Of a stretch of 33,367 nucleotides of DNA, positions 1 to 7,382 are shown in pieces. Origin of the DNA: Burkholderiaceae bacterium (GTDB taxonomy: Bacteria > Pseudomonadota > Gammaproteobacteria > Burkholderiales > Burkholderiaceae); NCBI GenBank assembly GCA_009924985.1, contig RFQL01000010.1, forward strand, positions 1 through 33,367, read 5' to 3'. Position 1 is the stretch's first letter. Every line of letters starts with the position of its first letter. Under the pieces are notes generated by a model. The model was not told the DNA's origin and did no database searches. It saw only the letters and a program-made list of their open reading frames with translations. A program made the position numbers and the translations under genes.

Positions 1-218
1 GTGATGTTGTTCATCACAAATTGCTGTTGCTCGCCCTCGTCATAAGGCACATTTAAAATCAATTGATTTTCTTTTGGGTAATACAGCAAAGACCACCCAA
101 AATTAGCCCCATAAGCCGATATTGCCGAACTCATGGCATATTGAATTTTGTTGGTGATAGATACCCTTGGATCAAGCCTTGAGCTTTGCAATGCCCCACT
201 CATAGGCACTACGCCATC
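1..218. repeat. Left copy of the divergent terminal redundancy
   Basis: Bases 1-218 align without gaps to 33150-33367 with 10 substitutions (positions 54, 57, 91, 106, 108, 111, 128, 129, 147 and 162). In the coding frame, seven are at third codon positions. The three others give Ser/Cys, Ala/Gly and Ser/Ala changes. This is the pattern of two natural variants of one gene, not of an exact terminal repeat. Confidence 0.9.
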
Positions 219-1058
219 CTGAGTAATGATCAGCAAGTCACCGCCAAACTTTGTATAACAGCGCCTACCAATGGGTGCGCCAACTTTATAAAGTCCAATC
301 TGTGATATGCCTGTTGGGGTGGTTGGGTCTGTTAAGCGCCAAACAAGAGCCTCGCCGTTGCTTGTGATAAACACCAAGTAATCGTCCACGCCATAACCAG
401 CGTCTAGCGTCCAAGTCATCCCCGCCATGATGTAGCCACCAAGCTGAAAAACACTCGTCATGTCTAACGCAACCGCCGCACCGCCAATAGAGTTAACAGG
501 CAAATACCAAGCTTTTAAGGTGTTGGAAGTTGTAAGCCAAATGCGGTTTTTAAACAGGGTTATGTTTGAAACCGTTGCCGTATCTACATTGGTGATGTCA
601 TAAGGCGAACCATCGCCATCTTTATGCCAATTTGTGCCATCAAAGGTGCGTAATTTATCTGCGCCGTTAACCGCCATTAGATAAGAGCCGCCTGGCGTGG
701 TGATGTTTACATACTGAAATTTTGAGTTTGAAAGACTACTTACAGCCGGTGCGCCAACAGCGCCAGTATTGGTGGCATCGTAAATCTTGCCGTCAGATAC
801 AGCAAATAACTTGTTTGCCGTTCCCGAGCTGTACGCCATCAGGGTTTGCACTTGGGCAGGCAAGCCTGTGGCGTGTTTAGTGTAGCCGTTTCGCAGAATG
901 ACCGAATTAGTGCCAGGCCAAAAGTTCTGCAACGTCACAGCGTCTAAAGGATCCATTGCCCCCAACGCATCCCGAGCATTCCACCCGCCAATGGGCGCGG
1001 CAACAGTAACTGTTTGCGATGCTTGCGAGCGCGGGATTCGGGCAAATGAATTTAACAT
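1..1058 (-). CDS. Tail nozzle/stabilisation-type protein, N-terminal part (runs off left edge)
   Basis: Open minus-strand frame from ATG at 1058 to base 1 with no stop. The same frame continues at the right edge of the window (33367 down to 32660), so on a circular map this is one protein of about 515 residues. The N-terminus reads MLNSFARIPRSQ and then APIGGWNARDALGAMDPLDA, a segment I associate with podovirus tail proteins of the P22 gp10 / T7 gp12 (nozzle, tubular B) kind. The rest is beta-rich with repeated GG- and W-containing strands. Its ATG overlaps the TAA of the upstream gene (TAATG). There is no strong ribosome site, only an AAAGAC-like stretch, so translational coupling is likely. 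The role is inferred from position after the adaptor-type protein and from resemblance. Confidence 0.75.
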   Translation of the reverse strand, partial: MLNSFARIPRSQASQTVTVAAPIGGWNARDALGAMDPLDAVTLQNFWPGTNSVILRNGYTKHATGLPAQVQTLMAYSSGTANKLFAVSDGKIYDATNTGAVGAPAVSSLSNSKFQYVNITTPGGSYLMAVNGADKLRTFDGTNWHKDGDGSPYDITNVDTATVSNITLFKNRIWLTTSNTLKAWYLPVNSIGGAAVALDMTSVFQLGGYIMAGMTWTLDAGYGVDDYLVFITSNGEALVWRLTDPTTPTGISQIGLYKVGAPIGRRCYTKFGGDLLIITQDGVVPMSGALQSSRLDPRVSITNKIQYAMSSAISAYGANFGWSLLYYPKENQLILNVPYDEGEQQQFVMNNI

Positions 1059-1345
1059 TAGTCTTTGTTTCTGCGTGATATGGCTTTGGATTTGGCTCTA
1101 GCATCTTCTTTTGAGCTAGCCCCCCAAGCCTTTAATGACAACGCTAATCGGGTTGGCTCGCCGTTCTTTTCCATTGGGCCAGGCATATTACCCATCCGCG
1201 CTAGGAATGATGCTCGGCGTGGATTGTCCCCTGACTTAACAGGCGGTTTTAAATCCATGCCCTCTGCCTTTGCCGAGGCTCTGCCCTTGGCGTTTAAACC
1301 GCCCTCGGGATTCTTGCCCTCTTTGCGTTGCCAAGCCGCTGTCAT
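1058..1345 (-). CDS. DUF6321-like small basic phage protein
   Basis: A 95-residue protein starting MTAAWQRKEGKNPEGGLNAKG, followed by a Lys/Arg-rich body with RRASFLARMGNMPGPM and a basic C-terminus (SKAISRRNKD). I recognise this as the DUF6321-type family common in podovirus structural regions; its function is unknown. The start overlaps the stop of the 52-residue gene upstream (ATGA) and its own stop overlaps the ATG of the nozzle gene (TAATG), so it is translationally coupled on both sides. The basic composition would suit nucleic-acid contact, but that is inference. The family name is from memory. Confidence 0.75.
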   Translation of the reverse strand: MTAAWQRKEGKNPEGGLNAKGRASAKAEGMDLKPPVKSGDNPRRASFLARMGNMPGPMEKNGEPTRLALSLKAWGASSKEDARAKSKAISRRNKD

Positions 1346-1500
1346 TTCTTCTTCTCAGGCTTTGCAGTCTTAGCAGCTTGTTTAAAATCAGCCGCTGTGG
1401 GTGCGTTTTTAGACCCAACTTTGTTCATCTTTTCGCCTGATCCAGCCTTGATGCGCTCGCGCTTGGCGTGAATGTTTGCATAGAGTCCGTCTAATTTCAT
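1342..1500 (-). CDS. Small basic protein, 52 residues
   Basis: Short gene read directly from the sequence: it starts MKLDGLYANIHAKRERIKAG and ends KTAKPEKKK. A clear ribosome site (TAAGGAGATAGC then ATG) sits directly upstream, and the TGA stop overlaps the next start as ATGA. About a third of the residues are Lys or Arg, and the C-terminal half is low-complexity Ala/Lys. Small basic proteins of this kind accompany the DUF6321-like gene in related phages, as far as I recall. Function unknown. Confidence 0.72.
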   Translation of the reverse strand: MKLDGLYANIHAKRERIKAGSGEKMNKVGSKNAPTAADFKQAAKTAKPEKKK

Positions 1501-1509
1501 GCTATCTCC

Positions 1510-2427
1510 TTAAACACTAGGCCAATTGCCGTCTTGCACACTCCAAGGCCCAACAAGTTGATTCATGCCAACTGGGGCAAGTGACATTGCTGAGACCGGT
1601 ACATCCTGCGCTTTGCAATACGAAAGCGATCTTGTAAATTCACCCAACTCAACGGTGAAATCAAGTTTTTTAGCTTTTAAGAAATAAAACTTTAAGCCAG
1701 CCAGCATCAGGTCATCAGGGAAAATTGATGTATCTGTGTCCGCTGTATATGTTGACTTTGAGCCTTGATCTGAGCCTGCCGCGCAAATCCAGTAGTTAGA
1801 AACATACTCAAAAGAGAAGTTATAAACCGTTGTCAACGCTTGGAAAATCCTAAACTTGTTGTTGTATATCCGGTAGCGCTCGCGTGGGCCAATAGAGATA
1901 ATGCCGCCCTGCAAGAATTGCCAATCCTGAGATGACTTAGTTCCAAGGTTGCGCCAATGGTCTGTCCTGTCCCAATTGGTGTCCGAAATCATCCGGTCGT
2001 AGCCATCGGGCAAGTCATAGTCCTGTTTGGCAAACGTCATTGAAACTGATGCCGTTGAGGTGGTGACGGGCGTGTTTAGTGTTACCTGTGTGGAGCTATC
2101 AATCGTCAAAATCTCAGCATAAGGCGCTTGCCCTGTGCCTGTAACCACATTACCAACTTGCAAAGCCGCTGTGCTTGGTATGTTAGTGATTACTTTAGAG
2201 TTTGCCGTTATGTTGCCTGTGGTGCTTACAGCGGTTTGGGTTTGCCAAATATACGCTTGCACCAAACGCTGCCATTCAAAGTCCCTGACCAAATCCCTGC
2301 CCAGCCGGTTAGCTAAAGCAAGAATTTGGATGGTCTGATTGTTAGATGAGCCAATTACTGACGGTGGCTGAGTTAAGCCCAGCTCTGCGGACATTTGATC
2401 AACCAGCTGCAGTAATGTGTAGCTCAT
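1510..2427 (-). CDS. Head-tail adaptor / tail tubular A-type protein
   Basis: A 305-residue protein. The N-terminus (MSYTLLQLVDQMSAELGL, then LALANRLGRDLVRDFEW) forms a helical section followed by a Thr/Ser-rich beta insertion (about residues 65-130), then DYDLPDGYDRMISDTNWDR and a C-terminal helical part. This helix / beta-domain / helix plan is typical of podovirus adaptor proteins (P22 gp4, T7 gp11 type) that sit between portal and nozzle. It lies just upstream of the nozzle-like gene in the late operon, which fits. No enzyme motif is visible. Assignment rests on architecture and order. Confidence 0.6.
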   Translation of the reverse strand: MSYTLLQLVDQMSAELGLTQPPSVIGSSNNQTIQILALANRLGRDLVRDFEWQRLVQAYIWQTQTAVSTTGNITANSKVITNIPSTAALQVGNVVTGTGQAPYAEILTIDSSTQVTLNTPVTTSTASVSMTFAKQDYDLPDGYDRMISDTNWDRTDHWRNLGTKSSQDWQFLQGGIISIGPRERYRIYNNKFRIFQALTTVYNFSFEYVSNYWICAAGSDQGSKSTYTADTDTSIFPDDLMLAGLKFYFLKAKKLDFTVELGEFTRSLSYCKAQDVPVSAMSLAPVGMNQLVGPWSVQDGNWPSV

Positions 2428-2428
2428 A

Positions 2429-3007
2429 TCATTCCTCTACGGTTTCTTTTTTAGGTCTTCCGGCTTTTTTGTTGATCATCGCACGAAGCTCAGCCAATTC
2501 AGCCTCTTGAGCTTCCATTTTTTTATCCATCTCAGCGCGAATCTTGTCCATCATCTGCGAATCTTGCGCCACCATGATGAAAGCCCGAGCCTTTGATCTC
2601 AAATCGTTAAAGCCCATGATCTTGTCGCCAGCCACATCAGGCAAATTGGCAAACTGGTCAATGGTAAAAATGTTAAGCGCTTTGAACTCTGCTTTTTGTG
2701 TTTCTGAAATTGCCATCCATGCGTCTATGGGTGTGCCAGCTACTTTTTGTTCTTTCTTCTGCTCGTATCTTGCCCACTCAATGGGGTAATCTTCCATGTC
2801 TTGCTCACGCATAGGGCGGTCAACAACCAAGGTCGAGTCGCCTGGCACTAACTTCTTGATAAAAATGCGTTCTTCAAAAATTGGGCGCTTTTCTGCGTCT
2901 GATTTAAAGTTATTACGCACCTGTACAGCATGAAAAAACACCGCCATTTTGCCACGGTTATCTTCCATGAAGCTCTCGTTTGTCCAGCCTGCCACTTCGT
3001 TTTTCAT
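2429..3007 (-). CDS. Conserved phage structural-region protein, function unknown
   Basis: A 192-residue protein with three parts: a beta-rich N-terminal domain (about 1-95, including FFHAVQVRNNFKSDAEKRP and a DRPMREQDMEDYPIEWARY segment), a middle that looks like a helix-hairpin-helix-type fold (KALNIFTIDQFANLPDVAGDK), and a C-terminal coiled coil (about 150-178, MDKKMEAQEAELAELRAM) with a basic tail (KKAGRPKKE). The basic GRPKK segment resembles an AT-hook. The start overlaps the upstream DUF115 gene's stop as ATGA and the stop lies 1 bp from the adaptor gene. DNA binding is possible but not shown. Confidence 0.7.
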   Translation of the reverse strand: MKNEVAGWTNESFMEDNRGKMAVFFHAVQVRNNFKSDAEKRPIFEERIFIKKLVPGDSTLVVDRPMREQDMEDYPIEWARYEQKKEQKVAGTPIDAWMAISETQKAEFKALNIFTIDQFANLPDVAGDKIMGFNDLRSKARAFIMVAQDSQMMDKIRAEMDKKMEAQEAELAELRAMINKKAGRPKKETVEE

Positions 3008-3741
3008 ATTAATTCCTTGAGTTTGAAAGCAGTTTCCTGCATAAGACCATCGCCGTAAAACACCACTTCAGCATCCTGCGTTTCAATGAATTTTTCCATT
3101 TCAATCGCCGCTTGGAGCATCTGCTGTGTTGTTTGGAAAGTTCTCAAACCAACTCTGACCATGATTTTAATCTGATCTTTGCCAGTATGAGCACCCGCGT
3201 GGCGGTTATTTGTGAATGAACAATCCATGCCATGAATGTCAAACCGGCGAAACCCTAAGGCTGCCGAAACATTCATTGCCCTCATGCCTACACTTGAACC
3301 GCCACCAATCAGGCTTTCCATGCCCTCGGGGTGGTGCTGGGCTACCCATGCCACCGTCTCGAAATCATCTCCATTTACCAAATGCCATACCTTAACATTT
3401 TTCCCTTTAAGAGTCTCCCAAAAGTTTGGGTGGCAAACCGAGGCCATTAGATACTTAGTGTCTTTCTGCGGCTTTCTTAACATTTCAGCCTTATGCGGTC
3501 TTGGATCGCAGTCCACATGAAAGTCAGGAATAACACCCCTCTCCACCAAGTAATCATGCGCCCCTGAGACGGTCATTATTGGGCGTTTGAGCTGTTTCCA
3601 AGTGTCTGCAAGGCTTGGCCCATAACAAGCAATGGTCATGCGCCGGTCGTTGAATTTGCCCTTTTTCTTAAGCAGGGGCAAGTGCATTGACTTTGCCATC
3701 TGCTCATGGCGCTCGGCGTTACTCAAGACCCCTTTAAGCAT
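3004..3741 (-). CDS. DUF115 (MptE/Maf-like) protein
   Basis: A 245-residue protein with features of the DUF115 / MptE-like fold (PF01973), also seen in Maf-type flagellin glycosylation factors. The nucleotide-binding-like segment TIACYGPSLADTW is near residues 36-48. GGGSSVGMRAMNVSAALGF near 146-164 is followed by FDIHGMDCSF. DCDPRPHK near 78-85 is also typical. It overlaps the upstream SAM methyltransferase by 19 bp and the downstream gene by 4 bp. In bacteria such proteins work on nonulosonic-acid transfer or pterin phosphates. Here the setting among glycosyltransferase genes suggests glycan modification of the virion or host surface. Substrate unknown. Confidence 0.75.
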   Translation of the reverse strand: MLKGVLSNAERHEQMAKSMHLPLLKKKGKFNDRRMTIACYGPSLADTWKQLKRPIMTVSGAHDYLVERGVIPDFHVDCDPRPHKAEMLRKPQKDTKYLMASVCHPNFWETLKGKNVKVWHLVNGDDFETVAWVAQHHPEGMESLIGGGSSVGMRAMNVSAALGFRRFDIHGMDCSFTNNRHAGAHTGKDQIKIMVRVGLRTFQTTQQMLQAAIEMEKFIETQDAEVVFYGDGLMQETAFKLKELI

Positions 3742-4235
3742 TCAACCCTCATGTCTCTAAATGGGAAATGGTAGCGAGGCTCGCAAAACGTGATGTTCTG
3801 CATTCCCACGGTTTCCAACATATCACGCAAAGGATTTTGAAACCAGCCCCAATGGTGGCACATAGCCTCAGACTTATATTTGGGGTCACCATACAACGCA
3901 TTTAACGTCATAAACGGCTGCAATGGCTCTTTGTTGACCACGCAATTGTGGACGTAGGCAAACACCTTATCCATGCAGGGAAGCTCTAAGATCATCTTGC
4001 CGCCAGGCTTTAGCACCCGCTTCCACTCGCTCAATAAGTCATAGACTTCCCACTCATAAAAGTGCTCTAAAACGTGAATTGCCGCTACAGCATCAGCAGA
4101 ATCGCTTGCAATTTCTAGTTTTCTAAGGTCGCATTTGATGTCGGAAATATCAGAATGCAGATCTACGTTTATCCAACCGTCCCATTTCTTTGATCCGCAT
4201 CCAAGGTTGTAGGCCGTCTCGTAGCGCTCTTCCAT
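3723..4235 (-). CDS. Class I SAM-dependent methyltransferase
   Basis: A 170-residue protein from ATG at 4235 (MEERYETAYNLGCGSKKWDG). Motif I NLGCGSKKW is followed by an acidic motif II (WINVDLHSD), then AIHVLEHFYEWEV and LKPGGKMILELP, the usual class I methyltransferase order. The frame is open further upstream, but methyltransferase similarity begins only here, and upstream residues would lie inside the preceding gene. Even so it overlaps the end of the DUF115-glycosyltransferase gene by 67 bp. This type resembles sugar or small-molecule methyltransferases of glycan clusters. It lies between two DUF115 genes, so a role in finishing a sugar is a reasonable inference. Confidence 0.78.
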   Translation of the reverse strand: MEERYETAYNLGCGSKKWDGWINVDLHSDISDIKCDLRKLEIASDSADAVAAIHVLEHFYEWEVYDLLSEWKRVLKPGGKMILELPCMDKVFAYVHNCVVNKEPLQPFMTLNALYGDPKYKSEAMCHHWGWFQNPLRDMLETVGMQNITFCEPRYHFPFRDMRVECLKGS

Positions 4236-5803
4236 TTGTCGATCAGTATTTGAGGCGAGAATTCTTCCCTCACGAATTTCTGCGCCTTGGAAATGAGTTC
4301 GTTCATGTTCTGCTGTTTTGTCCATTCGATGCCCTCTTTGATGTTGCCGATATAAATGGGAAAATCTTTCAAGGCTGGGTGCGGCTCTGCAACCACAAAA
4401 CAACCTTGTCTAATCGCCTCAATTGCCCTGTTTGCGCTTTTGTAAGAAGCCGTGGTAGGGATCACCACTATATCGGCTCGGGCAAATTCTTCCAACATGG
4501 TTTCTTTCGACCAAGGAATCGCCCCCTCAAAGTTTGACACCACCCGCAAGGGATAACCCTCAAGGTCGGGCAGTATGCGTTGCAAGCTATCACGGTTGAC
4601 GTGATGCCCAAACCACAGCAAATTTGTCCCAGCATAATGCGGTGGCATCTCGGGAAACTCATAAGGGTCGGCAATGACAGTAGCATCCCGCCCTAGCTCT
4701 TTAATCTTTTTAGCCATTTCTGCGGTGTTGCAAGTTACCGCATCAGCCAGCCGCAGCGCCTCTTGATAGTGAGGCCAATCAAAATGATCGTCACAAAAGT
4801 CCACCACTACCCAAGCGCCTCGGGCTTTAGCTCTTGCCATGTCCATTAATTCATTGGCTTGCGGTTTAGCAAATATTAACGTGTCAGCGCTGTGGTCGTT
4901 TAGGCTGGCCCAATCTTGCGATGGAATATGCGCCCTGTAGCGCCAGCTTGCCGCATTCTTGTTGCCCCAATGAATAAACGATGTACGCCCATTGGGTTGC
5001 TTGCTTGAGTCAATTAGCGCTTGAAGCTCTACCGCATTTTCCTCGCGCTTCTTAATAATTGCTTGAATCAGACCATGACCAAATGGGTAAAACCTTGCAT
5101 CAGGCAGATAGTCATAGTACGTTTGGAAGTGTTCGGCCTGCAAAGCCATAGACGCATTGCAATAAAACGTTTCGCCATTTTCCTCAATTCTGACCTCGTT
5201 TAAATTATCGCTATCTTTAATATGGTCGCCGTTAACCCTAAGTTTGTCGCCATCATTGCAAGAATCAAACCCAAATAAAGCAAAGTGACGATAGCCCAAA
5301 ACGTAATATAGGGAAATGGCTCTAAGCCCTGAGGTTGTGCCACCACCAATCAGCATTGAGTTTTTGGGGCGGTTTTGGCCTTTGGTTATGTAAGGATGCC
5401 AAATTGTAATTTTATGATCTTTAAGGTGATCAAACATCGACTGATGGCATTGGCTTGCAATCATGTATTCAACGCCCTTGTGTGGCGTTTTAAAGCAGTT
5501 CCAGCGGTGTTCTTGTGGGTCAATTGCCAAAGCATCGTTTGGAATCAATCCTTGGCTAATTAGCCAATCATGTGCGTCTTTGATAGCGACAATTTTTACG
5601 CCATCCGCTTGCATCTTTTTAATGGTATCTATTTGCCCCGACACGCTTGGCCCTGATGCTACCAATGCAATCATGCCCTCTTTAGCATTTTCTGCTTTGG
5701 TGATCTGCGAGTAGCCCCGCGCTATTGCTGCGTCCATGTTGGCAAACAATGTCTCATCATCTGCGACACATTTACCAATAATTTTAAGGGGAACAAATGC
5801 CAT
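4169..5803 (-). CDS. DUF115 / glycosyltransferase fusion protein
   Basis: A 544-residue two-domain protein. Residues 1-270 are DUF115-like: ALVASGPSVSGQ near 46-57, AIDPQEHRW near 97-105, and GGGTTSGLRAISLYYVLGYR followed by FGFDSCND. Residues 275-525 resemble a GT-B glycosyltransferase: a Rossmann-like half with VVVDFCDDHFDWPHY, then WFGHHVNRDSL and a donor-side segment with ADIVVIPTT, SANRAIEAIRQGCFVVAEP. A downstream gene encodes a second, stand-alone DUF115. The protein is cytoplasmic by appearance, with no signal peptide or membrane segment. Its ribosome site lies inside the 3' arm of the hairpin at 5805-5834. Likely role: building or transferring a sugar onto virion or host structures. 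Confidence 0.78.
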   Translation of the reverse strand: MAFVPLKIIGKCVADDETLFANMDAAIARGYSQITKAENAKEGMIALVASGPSVSGQIDTIKKMQADGVKIVAIKDAHDWLISQGLIPNDALAIDPQEHRWNCFKTPHKGVEYMIASQCHQSMFDHLKDHKITIWHPYITKGQNRPKNSMLIGGGTTSGLRAISLYYVLGYRHFALFGFDSCNDGDKLRVNGDHIKDSDNLNEVRIEENGETFYCNASMALQAEHFQTYYDYLPDARFYPFGHGLIQAIIKKREENAVELQALIDSSKQPNGRTSFIHWGNKNAASWRYRAHIPSQDWASLNDHSADTLIFAKPQANELMDMARAKARGAWVVVDFCDDHFDWPHYQEALRLADAVTCNTAEMAKKIKELGRDATVIADPYEFPEMPPHYAGTNLLWFGHHVNRDSLQRILPDLEGYPLRVVSNFEGAIPWSKETMLEEFARADIVVIPTTASYKSANRAIEAIRQGCFVVAEPHPALKDFPIYIGNIKEGIEWTKQQNMNELISKAQKFVREEFSPQILIDKWKSATRRPTTLDADQRNGTVG

Positions 5804-5804
5804 T

Positions 5805-5834
5805 AAAAAGCCCCCTCCCTCGTGAGGAGGAGGC
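5805..5834 (-). terminator. Terminator-like hairpin containing the ribosome site of the next gene
   Basis: Read on the minus strand, bases 5834 to 5810 fold into a stem of about 10 pairs (two of them G-U) with a CACGA loop, followed by TTTTT at 5809-5805. The 3' arm holds the only Shine-Dalgarno-like sequence (GGGAGGGGG) for the ATG at 5803. The element lies between the decoration-like gene and the glycosyltransferase fusion, so it could both reduce transcription and mask the ribosome site. Confidence 0.72.
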
Positions 5835-5842
5835 CACCAACT

Positions 5843-6376
5843 TTAGACTGGGTTGGAAGTCATCAGACCAGCGTTGTTGACAATACAGTACGGCGCGGAT
5901 GCGGACGTAGCTGAAGTGTTGGCAACGATGCCCTGAATATAGCCAGCTGACACAGTAGCGTCATCCAGCTTACCAGCGGTTGCGGTTGTGTACAAAGGCA
6001 CTTTAGGCTGGCAAGCAATTAGCAAGTTAACTTTCAACATACCATTAATGCCAATCCAACCGTAATAGCTAGATGTGATAGCAGTTTGGGCAAAGCCCAC
6101 CATGCTGTAACCCAAAGCAGCGGCATTGGTTGTGGTCACAGGCACAGCGCGGAGAACAGGAGTCAAACTCGCTGAATCTGCGTATGTGCTCATAATCACA
6201 GCGTCATAAGCGCTGATGTCGGATTCGGCGCGAGCAAAAATGTACACGCCGTTGTTGGATGTGCTTACCCGAGTACCAGGTGTAACTGGAAACAATGTTG
6301 TAGAGCCTGCACTTGTTGACGCATAAGTAGCCGTTAAGTCAATGCCAATTTTGCCGTCTGTGACGTAATCTGCCAT
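5843..6376 (-). CDS. Capsid decoration-like protein
   Basis: A 177-residue protein, rich in Ala, Ser, Thr and Val, starting MADYVTDGKIGIDLTATYAS. It follows the major capsid gene by 12 bp and is beta-rich, with RAESDISAYDAVIMSTYAD and a C-terminal half with GYIQGIVANTS. These traits match small head-decoration or cement proteins placed next to capsid genes in many phages. There are no catalytic motifs. It could also be a minor structural head protein. A strong terminator-like hairpin follows it, so it is probably the last highly expressed gene of the head block. Confidence 0.62.
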   Translation of the reverse strand: MADYVTDGKIGIDLTATYASTSAGSTTLFPVTPGTRVSTSNNGVYIFARAESDISAYDAVIMSTYADSASLTPVLRAVPVTTTNAAALGYSMVGFAQTAITSSYYGWIGINGMLKVNLLIACQPKVPLYTTATAGKLDDATVSAGYIQGIVANTSATSASAPYCIVNNAGLMTSNPV

Positions 6377-6388
6377 GATATTTGCTCC

Positions 6389-7369
6389 TTATTCAGTCAT
6401 CACGCCTTGGAACTGAAGTCCCGAGGCAGTCATATTGCCAGCCCAGCCGATCAAGCGCACGATGGCATCTTGGTTGGTGGACATACGCTCATCACCAATC
6501 GGAACAAAGTTACGATTTGCATGAGGACGGAAGAAAATGTATTTCGTGTTCAAGAAATAACCAGTAGATGTCGGAATATTACCGCCGATACCACCGTCAA
6601 GAACAACGTCTGCATTCATATATTTGGAAGCAACAAAGCCTAATTCGGCCATTTTGCTAGATCCTGGGAAACGCTGAATGTTTTGCAGGGAACTCATGAA
6701 GAAGCCCCACAAGTTGTTATCCAACAAAATCAAATCGACTACGTCAGAGCCGCGACTTGTCTTGGCATACAGGCGGTTAAAACCGGTCTGAATGTTTGAG
6801 CTGGAAGCAGAAACACCCAAGTCTGAAGAGAAGTCAAAAGTCTGATTACGCCAAAATGACCATGTAGCGCGGTCAATACCACCGACCACACCAGTAGAGG
6901 GCGATGCGACCACCATAGCTTGCAGACCAGTGATCTGCTTGCCGTTGTTGGCTGTACCGTCTGAATAAATACCAGTAGAGATCAAGTTCTCAATCGATGC
7001 TTCGGCAACGTCCAAACGTGCATCAAACAAATCGATGATCTGTTCTTCGCCGCTATTTTGGAGCATCTCCAAGCCATTGATGGTAACTGCCACCGCTGCT
7101 TGTTTGATAGGGAACTGAGCCGCAGAGATAACGTCCGCAGGGCTGATGTCTAAGACTTCAGCGCCCGAGTAGTACATAGCGGTTGAGTTTGCTTGGAATG
7201 ACAATTCTTGCAGAATGGTCGAACCACCTGTGAAAGGCTTGTAACGGCCTTTCTCACGCAGGCGAGTCAGCAACGCATTGTTTTTGGTCACGTTATCAGC
7301 AACGATGCCGGAACGTGATTCAATAGTGGTTGCTAAAACGTCTGAGTAATTACTATTGGCGTATGCCAT
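6389..7369 (-). CDS. Major capsid protein
   Basis: A 326-residue protein preceded by a strong ribosome site (AAAGGAGTAAATC then ATG). It lies directly after the scaffold gene and before the decoration-like gene, the classic place for the major capsid protein. The N-terminal arm has VLATTIESRSGIVADNV, then a PFTGGSTILQELSF strand, an axial-like middle (SGEEQIIDLFDARLDVAEASI), and a C-terminal IVRLIGWAGNMTASGLQFQG strand. The pattern and length fit an HK97-fold capsid subunit of podovirus type. There is no separate protease gene nearby, so processing, if any, is not evident. Confidence 0.88.
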   Translation of the reverse strand: MAYANSNYSDVLATTIESRSGIVADNVTKNNALLTRLREKGRYKPFTGGSTILQELSFQANSTAMYYSGAEVLDISPADVISAAQFPIKQAAVAVTINGLEMLQNSGEEQIIDLFDARLDVAEASIENLISTGIYSDGTANNGKQITGLQAMVVASPSTGVVGGIDRATWSFWRNQTFDFSSDLGVSASSSNIQTGFNRLYAKTSRGSDVVDLILLDNNLWGFFMSSLQNIQRFPGSSKMAELGFVASKYMNADVVLDGGIGGNIPTSTGYFLNTKYIFFRPHANRNFVPIGDERMSTNQDAIVRLIGWAGNMTASGLQFQGVMTE

Positions 7370-7382
7370 GATTTACTCCTTT

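Noticed and set aside
1-218. Exact direct terminal repeat as a packaging end
   Set aside because: The two copies differ at 10 sites and join a single gene in frame, so they are better explained as variants of one locus at an assembly join.
4236-4403. Longer start for the SAM methyltransferase
   Set aside because: The added 56 residues have no methyltransferase features and lie inside the preceding gene.
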